A stretch of 7,775 nt of DNA, taken from NCBI GenBank assembly GCA_003649665.1, contig QMSL01000059.1:1-7775 (forward strand). The letters run 5' to 3'. Each line of letters starts with the position of its first letter. The stretch's first letter is position 1. This document shows, piece by piece, positions 1-5,720 of this stretch. A model generated the notes under the pieces. That model saw only the letters and a list, made by a program, of their open reading frames with translations, ran no database searches and was not told the DNA's origin. The position numbers were made by a program, and so were the translations under genes. The DNA comes from Thermoprotei archaeon. GTDB lineage: Archaea > Thermoproteota > Thermoprotei > QMSL01 > B3-G16.

Positions 1-49
1 GCCTTTGAGATGAGGATTTTAGAACATCCTCATTTTCTATGGTAAAGGC
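1..49 (+). terminator. Terminator-like nested hairpin of an upstream gene
   Basis: ATGAGGAT (10-17) and ATCCTCAT (26-33) form a perfect 8-bp stem with an 8-base loop. It is extended by G9-T34 (G-U in RNA) and A8-T35, and the 3' arm runs into TTTTC (33-37). A second, outer pairing joins GCCTTT (1-6) to AAAGGC (44-49) and may continue left of the window. The hairpin plus T-run resembles an intrinsic terminator for a plus-strand gene outside the window. Because of the outer stem, the end of a structured RNA is an alternative. No coding frame was recognised in 1-116. Confidence 0.5.
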
Positions 50-79
50 TACATCGTAGGTGACGTTAAGCTTGATCGC

Positions 80-96
80 TTATATCCTTTATTAAG
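80..96 (+). promoter_or_regulatory. Putative TATA box for the beta-propeller gene
   Basis: Two overlapping A/T-rich elements, TTATAT (80-85) and TTTATTAAG (88-96), lie about 21-37 bases before the ATG at 117. An archaeal TATA box sits about 26 bases before the transcription start, so either element gives a short or absent leader. No Shine-Dalgarno sequence is seen before the ATG, which fits a leaderless transcript. Confidence 0.4.
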
Positions 97-116
97 CGAC
101 TATTATATGAAGCACT

Positions 117-1343
117 ATGGTTGGGAGAATAATCATTAGGGAGAGATGGAGTTTGGATGTAGGTAGAGGACCTGCCGAACATGGAGTATATAAATATGGT
201 GTTCTATGGTTAGCTCCTACGTTTCTCAATGAGTTCTGGAAGGTAGATCCTGATAAGGGGATCATATTGCAAAGGTTTCCTATGCAGGGTATTGTATGGG
301 GTGCTCCATGGGTTGATGAAAGTGGTATCTATGGCGCTACACAGAGGGGTATAGTAAGGAAGTTTAGCCATGATGGGGAAGTATTATGGACTACTCGTAC
401 TGATCTAGGCGATTTCATAGCGGAGTCCATAACTGAGGCATGGGGAAAATATATAGCTGTACAGTTTCCAAAGGGGATCGCTTTAATTGACAAGAATAGT
501 GGAGAGATAATATGGAGTGATGGGTGGTCGCCAGAAGGTCGTTCCGGTCAGGAGCCAACATATGATCCATATGAAGGTCTCCTCTGGGTATGTAAGCCTA
601 CATCGGAAGATAATCTCGTCTCATATAACGAGGAGGGAAAGATAGTACATAAGATAACGCTACCGGATTATCCTACTACATATGCCTGTCCTCAAGTATG
701 GGGTGATTATATAGCAGTAGTATGTAACCGACATATTGTAGTAGTTGATAAGCGTAAGGGAAGGGTTGTATGGAATCTTGATTTTGGTAGGATTAGGTAT
801 GGCGGTAAGGATGAAGATGCCTTAGTTGGTGGCCCAAGAACTATTACGCCTGATGGAAAACTCCTTGTATGGACCATTGATGGCTTGTACGTATGCTTTG
901 ATATAAGGACAGGAACTGTACTATGGAGATTAGACCTCATATCTCTAGGATATGCCACAAGAAGGAGTACTGCTTACTGGAGTTATGGAGGTGTCGTGGC
1001 AGTGGATGGAATCGCGATATTTCTCGGTCGTAACAACTTACCTAAAGGAGATGAATATGCTTATGATAGGAATAGATTATTCGTTGTTGATTACAAAGTC
1101 GGGAGATTAGTGTATGTCAGCGAGCCTAGGTATAAACTGGCCTGCTGTTGTAAACCAATATTAGCTAAAGGGAATGTCGTAATAGGAACGTGGTATAAGG
1201 ATAGCGAAGATAAGGAGTTTACAGCATGTTATTATTGTTGGGAAGTGAGGAGTACTAAGGGAGGAAAGCCTGTAGATAAGCCCTATGAATGGATGGGCGG
1301 CCTTCATCACGGAGGATATGGGGTAGGATATATAGCGACATAG
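117..1343 (+). CDS. PQQ-like (WD40-like) beta-propeller protein
   Basis: A 408-residue protein made of repeated blade motifs of the PQQ/quinoprotein-like propeller type, in which a D-x(2-3)-G-x-[IV]-x-W core recurs. Clear copies are FSHDGEVLWTT (83-93), IDKNSGEIIWS (124-134), YNEEGKIVHK (170-179), VDKRKGRVVWN (210-220), FDIRTGTVLWR (261-271) and VDYKVGRLVYV (324-334). A weaker one is near 42-53, so about seven or eight blades are likely. There is no signal peptide or membrane segment, so it is probably cytoplasmic and a binding scaffold rather than a secreted dehydrogenase. I do not see enough to claim PQQ or metal use. Unusual points are a CCC triplet (343-345), a CYYC motif (371-374) and a Gly/His-rich C-terminus (GGLHHGGYG). 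The ATG at 117 is chosen because the TATA spacing fits. The ligand and function are unknown. Confidence 0.85.
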   Translation: MVGRIIIRERWSLDVGRGPAEHGVYKYGVLWLAPTFLNEFWKVDPDKGIILQRFPMQGIVWGAPWVDESGIYGATQRGIVRKFSHDGEVLWTTRTDLGDFIAESITEAWGKYIAVQFPKGIALIDKNSGEIIWSDGWSPEGRSGQEPTYDPYEGLLWVCKPTSEDNLVSYNEEGKIVHKITLPDYPTTYACPQVWGDYIAVVCNRHIVVVDKRKGRVVWNLDFGRIRYGGKDEDALVGGPRTITPDGKLLVWTIDGLYVCFDIRTGTVLWRLDLISLGYATRRSTAYWSYGGVVAVDGIAIFLGRNNLPKGDEYAYDRNRLFVVDYKVGRLVYVSEPRYKLACCCKPILAKGNVVIGTWYKDSEDKEFTACYYCWEVRSTKGGKPVDKPYEWMGGLHHGGYGVGYIAT

Positions 1344-1367
1344 GGATATGATGACAAAATTCTAACA

Positions 1368-1391
1368 CATCCCTTTTATTATTGTCGTTTA
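1368..1391 (+). terminator. T-rich terminator region
   Basis: About 25 bases after the propeller stop codon the plus strand becomes T-rich (CCCTTTTATTATTGTCGTTT). Archaeal RNA polymerase commonly stops at such T-tracts without a hairpin. The following 1401-1412 is a small inverted repeat, TTAGC-TC-GCTAA. Nothing else is recognised in the gap before the next promoter. Confidence 0.3.
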
Positions 1392-1485
1392 CGTACTTCT
1401 TTAGCTCGCTAAGGCGTTATGATGACCTATCGAAGACATGAAGTAACGTTGTCTCATTTATTAGTTCCTACTTATCGCTTCGTAT

Positions 1486-1506
1486 TCGAAAGGTATTTAA
1501 ATACCT
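1486..1506 (+). promoter_or_regulatory. BRE plus palindromic TATA box
   Basis: A perfect 16-bp palindrome, AGGTATTTAAATACCT (1491-1506), contains a textbook archaeal TATA box. A purine-rich BRE-like CGAAAGG precedes it (1487-1493). The centre of the box lies about 29 bases before the ATG at 1528, which places the transcription start at or next to the start codon. No Shine-Dalgarno sequence precedes the ATG, so a leaderless mRNA is expected. The full symmetry could also be read as an operator, since a bound dimer would block TBP. Confidence 0.65.
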
Positions 1507-1527
1507 AAGAAGACTGAAAAGACAGGG

Positions 1528-2691
1528 ATGTCTGCCATTGATATCGTCCTGAAGAGATTAAGAGAGTATAGTATCGAAGTCCTTCCAGATATTACCGTTA
1601 GGTTCGTTGACAGGGATTATGAGGTCGAAAACGTTCTTGAGAAGAAGGTTTTTACACCTGGGTGGATCACAGTTCTTTATGGCCCTAAAGGATGTGGAAA
1701 GAGTACTTTATTCAACGCTCTGAAGTATGCAATTAAGGATTTCGATATCAATTTAGATATCATAGTAGTCTCATCAGAAAGGGAAGCTTGGAGAGCTGAG
1801 AAAATATATGTACCCAAGAAACTTAAAGGTGTCCTTGAAGACATTAGAAGTCTACTGAAGTTCTCATATAATCCTATCAAGGGTGATATCATAGGCTTTG
1901 TTGATATTACTAAGCTCATAGGTCTTCTAGTAGGTCATATAGCTCACTCCTTTAAAGAGGCTAGGGATGTCCTTGTAGTTCTAGACGAAGTTAAAGTTGA
2001 TTCTGATACAAGATTAGCCGAATTTAGAGGATGGATTGAGTCCATGGCTAACGATCTACTTGTAGATAATACGGAATATAGAAGGAGGGGAGGATCTATA
2101 GCTGTTATCGCTCTGACAAGTGATGCCCTTGTTGCTAAAATACGCTATGTAATCGGAAGTAAAGTCGAGTGGAACCTGATGTGGAACCTTCCAAGAAGTG
2201 CCTTAGAGAATTTAGCAGATCAACTCAAATTAAGGGAAGATAAGGAACTCCTATGGAAATTGACAGGCGGGAATCCACGGGCTCTAATTAGCATCAAGCG
2301 TGAAGGTCTGCGTGAATGGATCATGAATGAAGTTGTCGAGACAATTAGACTTACCTTTGACATTGAGGCTAGAAACGATCCCGAAAACTTATGGAAAGTG
2401 TTCTTAGCAATTTCTGAGAACCCTGATGAGCTACCAGAATTATCATCTGTTAAGGGATTATACGAGGATGACAGGTGGCGAGATAAAGCATTCAAAACTA
2501 ACATCTTCATTTATATTGGAGGTCTCTCTACTGATAATACAATCTCTAGGTTACCTAAAGAGCCTTGGATCGGCAAGTATTATGCCTTTCAAATACCAGC
2601 GTATATGTACGCCGTGAGGGTTATGGCTAGAAAGAGAACCTTAAAGATAACGCCATATGATATAATCAATGAAATTACAAATCATATCTAA
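1528..2691 (+). CDS. Archaeal P-loop ATPase (ATPase_2/STAND-like AAA+)
   Basis: A 387-residue protein with a clear P-loop ATPase core. Walker A is GPKGCGKST (52-60) after strand WITVLY. Walker B is VLVVLDE (148-154). A sensor-1-like strand is IAVIALTSDA (191-200). The TGGNPRAL segment (246-253) resembles the conserved TGG-P stretch that follows the ATPase core in archaeal ATPase_2 (MNS/STAND-like) proteins. The C-terminal part (about 265-387) is probably helical and resembles no domain I know. There is no membrane segment. Members of this group are common in thermophilic archaea and mostly uncharacterised; some sit with mobile elements or defence genes, but nothing next to it here shows such a role. 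It has its own strong promoter and converges with the ABC operon. The family call is fairly sure; a specific job cannot be named. Confidence 0.8.
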   Translation: MSAIDIVLKRLREYSIEVLPDITVRFVDRDYEVENVLEKKVFTPGWITVLYGPKGCGKSTLFNALKYAIKDFDINLDIIVVSSEREAWRAEKIYVPKKLKGVLEDIRSLLKFSYNPIKGDIIGFVDITKLIGLLVGHIAHSFKEARDVLVVLDEVKVDSDTRLAEFRGWIESMANDLLVDNTEYRRRGGSIAVIALTSDALVAKIRYVIGSKVEWNLMWNLPRSALENLADQLKLREDKELLWKLTGGNPRALISIKREGLREWIMNEVVETIRLTFDIEARNDPENLWKVFLAISENPDELPELSSVKGLYEDDRWRDKAFKTNIFIYIGGLSTDNTISRLPKEPWIGKYYAFQIPAYMYAVRVMARKRTLKITPYDIINEITNHI

Positions 2692-2702
2692 ATTATGATG
2701 GT

Positions 2703-2737
2703 TGTTTCATCTTATTAGCATCCCCCTTTTATGTTAC
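2703..2737 (+). terminator. T-rich stretch between convergent genes
   Basis: The 50-base gap between the ATPase stop and the opposing operon's stop holds T-rich runs on the plus strand (GTTTCATCTTATTAG and CCCCCTTTTATG). They would serve as the plus-strand terminator. The minus strand has no comparable T-run here, so the operon's own terminator may lie inside the opposing gene. Confidence 0.3.
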
Positions 2738-2741
2738 TTCA

Positions 2742-3287
2742 TTACTCCTTCTCCTTAATTTTCATAAGGATCCACTGCATAATGAAGGTAATCCCTAAAG
2801 GCATTAAGTAAGCAATTAAGGTCTTCACTCTGGAATATGGTACCATCAGTATGTATGTTTTAACTCTGTATGTTACTAATAATGCGCTCTCTCCTTTATT
2901 AGCTACAATAACTGAAGTATTAAATGCTTCCTTAATGCTATATTCAAAGGTGTTGCCTACATACTCTACCAAGACTTTACCTGGACTCTTCTCAATGAAT
3001 TCATAGAGTTGCTGCAAAGTACCATTCATCATTAACCTATCGCTACAGACGCTCACGACGTATACATTGAACGTTCCATTTGCGCTTATGCGTATTTCCA
3101 GTTCCATTTGAGCTCCGTGTTCATCGCAACATCTTGCTACGTTAAAATAGTACCCTGGACATAGTAGGTATGCCATAATGCTATCATCAACACACATTGG
3201 GGGGATGTATGTTAAGATCATTAGGGCGAGACATACAAATAAAATAGAAGTCCCTATTCTCCCAAGAATTGTACTTAACATTCTCAT
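2742..3287 (-). CDS. Membrane-anchored accessory protein of the ABC operon
   Basis: A 181-residue protein with an N-terminal membrane segment (about 11-30), an outer domain (about 31-150) and a C-terminal membrane segment (about 155-175), ending in the basic/acidic tail KIKEKE. The outer domain has five Cys (32, 43, 53, 54, 81), which could form disulfides, and three N-glycosylation sequons (N70-G-T, N88-G-T, N123-T-S). Its alternating hydrophobic pattern around ISANGTFNVYVV suggests a beta-sandwich. It is the last gene of the operon: its ATG overlaps the permease stop (ATGA) and has a strong GGAGG site (3296-3300) 8 bases upstream. Small double-anchored ectodomain proteins of this kind occur beside archaeal ABC-2 systems, as far as I recall. 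A role as an accessory or substrate-handling subunit of the exporter is inferred. I do not recognise a named family. Confidence 0.75.
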   Translation of the reverse strand: MRMLSTILGRIGTSILFVCLALMILTYIPPMCVDDSIMAYLLCPGYYFNVARCCDEHGAQMELEIRISANGTFNVYVVSVCSDRLMMNGTLQQLYEFIEKSPGKVLVEYVGNTFEYSIKEAFNTSVIVANKGESALLVTYRVKTYILMVPYSRVKTLIAYLMPLGITFIMQWILMKIKEKE

Positions 3288-4090
3288 ATGTCCAGCCTCC
3301 TAGAGAAATAGTAGTATGCAATTAAGAAGAGGCCGAGTACAAGGCAGTAGCTAATTATCACATATCCCATGACCTCTGAAGAGCTTGGACTCCATATTGT
3401 ATGTTCACAGTAATATCTTAATGCCAAGCTTGAATCAAATATTGATATTATCTTTAGTGGTGTCGTCCTCTTAGTAGCTTCGACATAGAGATCGAGTAAC
3501 CCACGAGCTATTATTCGCAGAAAGCAAAACGCCATACCTACTGCTAATGGTGCTCCACTTCTCTTCAAGTATATTACTAAAAGGAGTATTATAGCAGTAA
3601 TGAGAAGACCATATGAGAGAAAGGCTAAGTAAGATATGACTATATATGTGATCCCATTGAGTACTAACTTAGGAAATAGGACATAAAGTGCGAAGATCCC
3701 AATTCCAACGAACATTACCAATGGTATTCCCAGGCCGGATATGAGTTTGGCCGTTAATAACGCACTCCTCCTTAATGGATAGGAGAGGAGTACCTGAATC
3801 GTCCCCTTTTCAAAATCACTCCCAAAACCATAAGCTATGTTTTTAAGGACAAGTATTAGGAATATGAGGAAAGGTATGCCAGGTATGTCCATTTGAGCGC
3901 TGATAAGTGCATATATCATTCTCTCTTTAGTGTAATGGAATGTTATTGCCTGAAAGCTCGTAGGGCTCATTAAAATAAATGTACTCAATACGAATAAAAA
4001 CACGAATAGCTCTAATACTGGGAACTTATAATCCTCATGAAGCATTATGGCCAAGACCTCTAAGAATGCCTTCCCCTTCCTAAACATCAC
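3284..4090 (-). CDS. ABC-2 type transporter permease
   Basis: A 268-residue integral membrane protein with about six hydrophobic segments (about 24-42, 70-88, 113-138, 146-173, 180-196, 242-262). The cytoplasmic stretch after the second segment, FEKGTIQVLLSYPLRRSALL (93-112), followed by AK, has the E-x-G-T...P-x-x-R...K pattern typical of ABC-2 permeases, so it is the membrane partner of the ATPase encoded just upstream. The frame opens at a GTG (4088-4090) directly followed by an ATG; both overlap the ATPase 3' end by 8-11 bases and sit almost on top of a GGAGGT motif. Met16 (ATG at 4043-4045) has a better-placed GAGGT (4056-4060, 10-base spacing). I prefer the long form because residues 1-20 resemble the amphipathic cytoplasmic start usual in this family. 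Substrate unknown; export is inferred. Confidence 0.85.
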   Translation of the reverse strand: MMFRKGKAFLEVLAIMLHEDYKFPVLELFVFLFVLSTFILMSPTSFQAITFHYTKERMIYALISAQMDIPGIPFLIFLILVLKNIAYGFGSDFEKGTIQVLLSYPLRRSALLTAKLISGLGIPLVMFVGIGIFALYVLFPKLVLNGITYIVISYLAFLSYGLLITAIILLLVIYLKRSGAPLAVGMAFCFLRIIARGLLDLYVEATKRTTPLKIISIFDSSLALRYYCEHTIWSPSSSEVMGYVIISYCLVLGLFLIAYYYFSRRLDI

Positions 4091-5003
4091 CTCCGATTCT
4101 TATAACCCTATGGTATAACTGCTCAAGCGAAGTTACACCCATCTCTATTCCAAGAATTGTAGCACCAATTTCCTTTGCAATTCTTAAGGAATCCTCATAG
4201 ACTTCTCTCTCAGCCTCCTCTTTAACCGTAAGTAGAACTCCTTTATCATCTACTGATATGTCCTCTACGTAGGATAGCCTCTTAAGTGCATTAGCGAAGT
4301 CATTAGGTTTATCAGTACTTATCCTAATTGCTCTAATGGAATACTTTTTAAAAAGCTTCATCAAATTTCCCGAGGCTAAGATCTTCCCCTTATTTATTAT
4401 GGCTACTGAATCGCACACCCTTCCTAATTCCGGTAATATATGTGATGATATTAGGAACGTAACTCCCTCCTCCTTATGAAGCCTTAAGATTAAATCTAGA
4501 AGCTTACTCCTTGCCTCAGGATCTAGATTTGATGCTGGCTCATCTGCTATTATAAGTCTCGGATGATGTATTAAAGCATGCGCTATCGCGAATTTCTGTA
4601 GCATCCCCGCGGATAGATTCTTAATAGTCCTGTTATATGCCTCCAAGCCTACTAGCTCTAGGACTTCCTTTGCTCTCTGCTCTGGCTCGCCATAGATTCT
4701 GCACACTCTCCTCAGATAGTCCAATACCTTATAGTATTCTGGAAAGGTGGCTTTCTCGTAAATTACGCCTATCTCCCTCTTTATCTTAGGATTATCCCAT
4801 GGATTTTCCCCAAAGACGTAAACCTCTCCTTTATCAGGCCTTAAAAGGCCAAGGATGATCTTTATAGTAGTTGTTTTCCCAGCTCCATTAGGCCCTATTA
4901 ACCCCATTATACTACCTTCATGAACTTTTAGGTTTAATCCTCTTAAGGCGACTATCCTTCCATAACTCTTGTGGAGATCCTCAGCAACTATGATCTCTCT
5001 CAT
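4080..5003 (-). CDS. ABC transporter ATP-binding protein
   Basis: A 307-residue nucleotide-binding subunit of the type that pairs with ABC-2 permeases (CcmA/NatA-like). Visible motifs are Walker A GPNGAGKTT (37-45), a Q-loop region IGVIYEK (78-84) with Glu83 where Gln is usual, signature LSAGM (130-134, canonical LSGGQ), Walker B LIIADEP (150-156), D-loop SNLD (158-161) and H-loop His188 in SSH. The C-terminal 90 residues form the extra domain common in this subgroup. Glu in the Q-loop and a relaxed signature are seen in other ABC-2-linked ATPases, so the enzyme should be active. It is the first gene of the operon. It has a GAGGAG ribosome site before its ATG and overlaps the permease gene by 11 bases. 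Likely function is powering export; the substrate cannot be read from the sequence. Confidence 0.92.
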   Translation of the reverse strand: MREIIVAEDLHKSYGRIVALRGLNLKVHEGSIMGLIGPNGAGKTTTIKIILGLLRPDKGEVYVFGENPWDNPKIKREIGVIYEKATFPEYYKVLDYLRRVCRIYGEPEQRAKEVLELVGLEAYNRTIKNLSAGMLQKFAIAHALIHHPRLIIADEPASNLDPEARSKLLDLILRLHKEEGVTFLISSHILPELGRVCDSVAIINKGKILASGNLMKLFKKYSIRAIRISTDKPNDFANALKRLSYVEDISVDDKGVLLTVKEEAEREVYEDSLRIAKEIGATILGIEMGVTSLEQLYHRVIRIGGDV

Positions 5004-5012
5004 CTAACCTAG

Positions 5013-5018
5013 CTCCTC
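5013..5018 (-). promoter_or_regulatory. Shine-Dalgarno site of the ABC operon
   Basis: GAGGAG on the minus strand lies 9 bases before the ATG at 5001-5003. Together with the TATA box at 5042-5051 it implies a leader of about 15-20 bases, unlike the leaderless-looking genes to the left. Confidence 0.6.
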
Positions 5019-5041
5019 GATGTGAAGTTAGCGATCAGGAT

Positions 5042-5051
5042 GTATTTAAAC
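5042..5051. promoter_or_regulatory. TATA box of the ABC operon, possibly bidirectional
   Basis: GTATTTAAAC on the plus strand reads GTTTAAATAC on the minus strand, so the TTTAAA core is symmetric. On the minus strand it lies about 44 bases before the ABC ATPase ATG, with a transcription start expected near 5021. In the plus direction the same element would start a transcript near 5073, just before a strong hairpin. The minus-strand use is the better supported. Confidence 0.5.
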
Positions 5052-5072
5052 ATTATTAACATACGTGAAATA

Positions 5073-5190
5073 TGCTTTCATCCATAGGAGTTCACTACGG
5101 ATGGATTCCTATGGGCTTTATTCCCGTTTAAATAATGAAAACAAACTAGGGCTCTGCAGAAACCCACAGCATCAGAGTTTCCCTATATGC
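5073..5190 (+). ncRNA. Possible structured RNA or leader (two hairpins)
   Basis: Bases 5004-5353 hold no convincing protein gene. Hairpin 1 (5081-5115) has 14 continuous pairs: TCCATAGGAGTTCA against TGGATTCCTATGGG, with three G-U pairs and the 7-base loop CTACGGA. The G-U pairs become A-C mismatches on the other strand, so a plus-strand RNA is favoured. Hairpin 2 (5147-5185) pairs TAGGG with CCCTA and CTCTG with CAGAG, with a 3-base bulge. The symmetric TATA element at 5042-5051 predicts a plus-strand start near 5073, only about 8 bases before hairpin 1. The 3' end is unknown, and the RNA could be a leader for the small frame at 5354-5539. No known RNA family is recognised. Confidence 0.3.
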
Positions 5191-5327
5191 CCTTCCATTA
5201 AGCTCTCCCATTATTACTACGCGGAACATCTTATGCTTACTCTTCTGATGAAATCCCCACATCGAATAATGTTTATATTGTCAATTCCGTATGATGTCTC
5301 ATCTCATTACTCCATCGAGCGATCATA

Positions 5328-5336
5328 CATAAAAAG
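5328..5336 (+). promoter_or_regulatory. Weak TATA-like element before the small plus-strand frame
   Basis: CATAAAAAG lies so that transcription would begin near 5357, at the opening of the coding-like frame that ends at 5539. Sequence quality is only moderate and no ribosome site follows. Confidence 0.25.
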
Positions 5337-5383
5337 TAGACTCTTCACGATGAGAGGTCAGTCGTAGTAAGATTGCAGAGTCC

Positions 5384-5539
5384 TTGATTAATATTAGCGA
5401 TACAAAGGTTCGTGACTTGATAGAGGCTCTAATGAAAATCCCAGAATTCCAGCCAATAAACATAAACGCACTAATAGCAGCAGTAGAAAAGTGGGTTAAT
5501 GGTAGGATTAGCGTTAAGGAGTATAGTAAGCGTAATTAG
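5384..5539 (+). CDS. Small hypothetical helical protein, start uncertain
   Basis: The frame is open from 5354 to the TAG at 5537-5539 (61 codons). It reads like protein: a first helix around DTKVRDLIEALMKIPEF, a second around NALIAAVEKWVNG, and a short tail ISVKEYSKRN. No ATG or GTG is available near its beginning. TTG at 5384 gives 51 residues and is the start listed here, but it has no clear ribosome site. An ATG at 5350-5352 is out of frame by one base, and removing one base would join it to the frame, so this may be a frameshifted or 5'-truncated gene. It is not recognised as any family. It ends about 7 bases from the point where the opposing LSm homology stops. Real coding is plausible but unproven. 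Confidence 0.4.
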   Translation: MINISDTKVRDLIEALMKIPEFQPININALIAAVEKWVNGRISVKEYSKRN

Positions 5540-5680
5540 TATTATATTTTCAGCATTAATTAGGAGTATGTTTAAGTGGTCTGGATCTATAGCTGAAAGT
5601 CTTCCCACCCATACCTCACCATTCCTAGCCCTGACTACAACGTGTTCACTTCTAATGCATATGAGTGTCTTTAACATCAT
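5471..5680 (-). pseudogene. Truncated Sm-like (LSm) protein, Sm1 only
   Basis: From the ATG at 5678-5680 the frame encodes 69 residues. Residues 13-45 fit the Sm1 half of an Sm/LSm fold: VVVRARNG (14-21), then GEVWVGRLSAIDPDHLNILL (21-40), with G21, G26, L28, D32 and N37. The D-to-N spacing is one residue longer than in the classical motif. LSm proteins are RNA-binding ring subunits of about 75-90 residues and need a second motif, Sm2 (IRG-like). None follows. After N45 the frame runs 24 more residues antisense to the opposing frame and ends in FYCCY. No good ribosome site or TATA box lies before the ATG. The frame continues upstream to 5782, but that part is probably not coding. A degraded remnant is most likely; a working half-domain protein is less likely. 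Confidence 0.42.
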
Positions 5681-5720
5681 TAGGTAGTCAGCCCAAATCA
5701 AAATCCAAAAGGGTAATGGA

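Noticed and set aside
707..958. Minus-strand frame inside the propeller gene
   Set aside because: Shadow of a well-supported gene on the other strand; Ser/Thr/Pro-rich antisense composition.
1348..1425. Two ATGATGA motifs (1348-1354 and 1419-1425) resembling C boxes of a C/D guide RNA
   Set aside because: No CTGA D or D' boxes lie at the required distances, and the 71-base spacing does not fit archaeal C/D guides.
1677..2617. Frames of 80 and 96 codons (minus) and 63 codons (plus, shifted) inside the P-loop ATPase gene
   Set aside because: They overlap a gene with clear Walker motifs and have no ribosome sites or domains of their own.
5146..5262. Minus-strand mini-frame giving MFRVVIMGELNGRAYRETL and a few more residues, with a TATA-like AATATAAACA upstream
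   Set aside because: It reads somewhat like the opening of a real protein, but it is only 27-38 codons long, ends at a stop without any domain, and lacks a clear ribosome site. At most a remnant.
5245..5300. CTGATGA followed by ATGATG, looked at as a C/D box RNA
   Set aside because: D boxes are missing and the first position of the C box is not a purine.
5065..5367. Plus-strand open frame of 100 codons
   Set aside because: Composition is rich in Ser, His and Tyr without a plausible fold. It lies over the two hairpins and has no ribosome site, so it is judged non-coding.
5499..5687. Plus-strand frame of 62 codons
   Set aside because: It is the exact antisense of the LSm-like frame, which has the recognisable motif.
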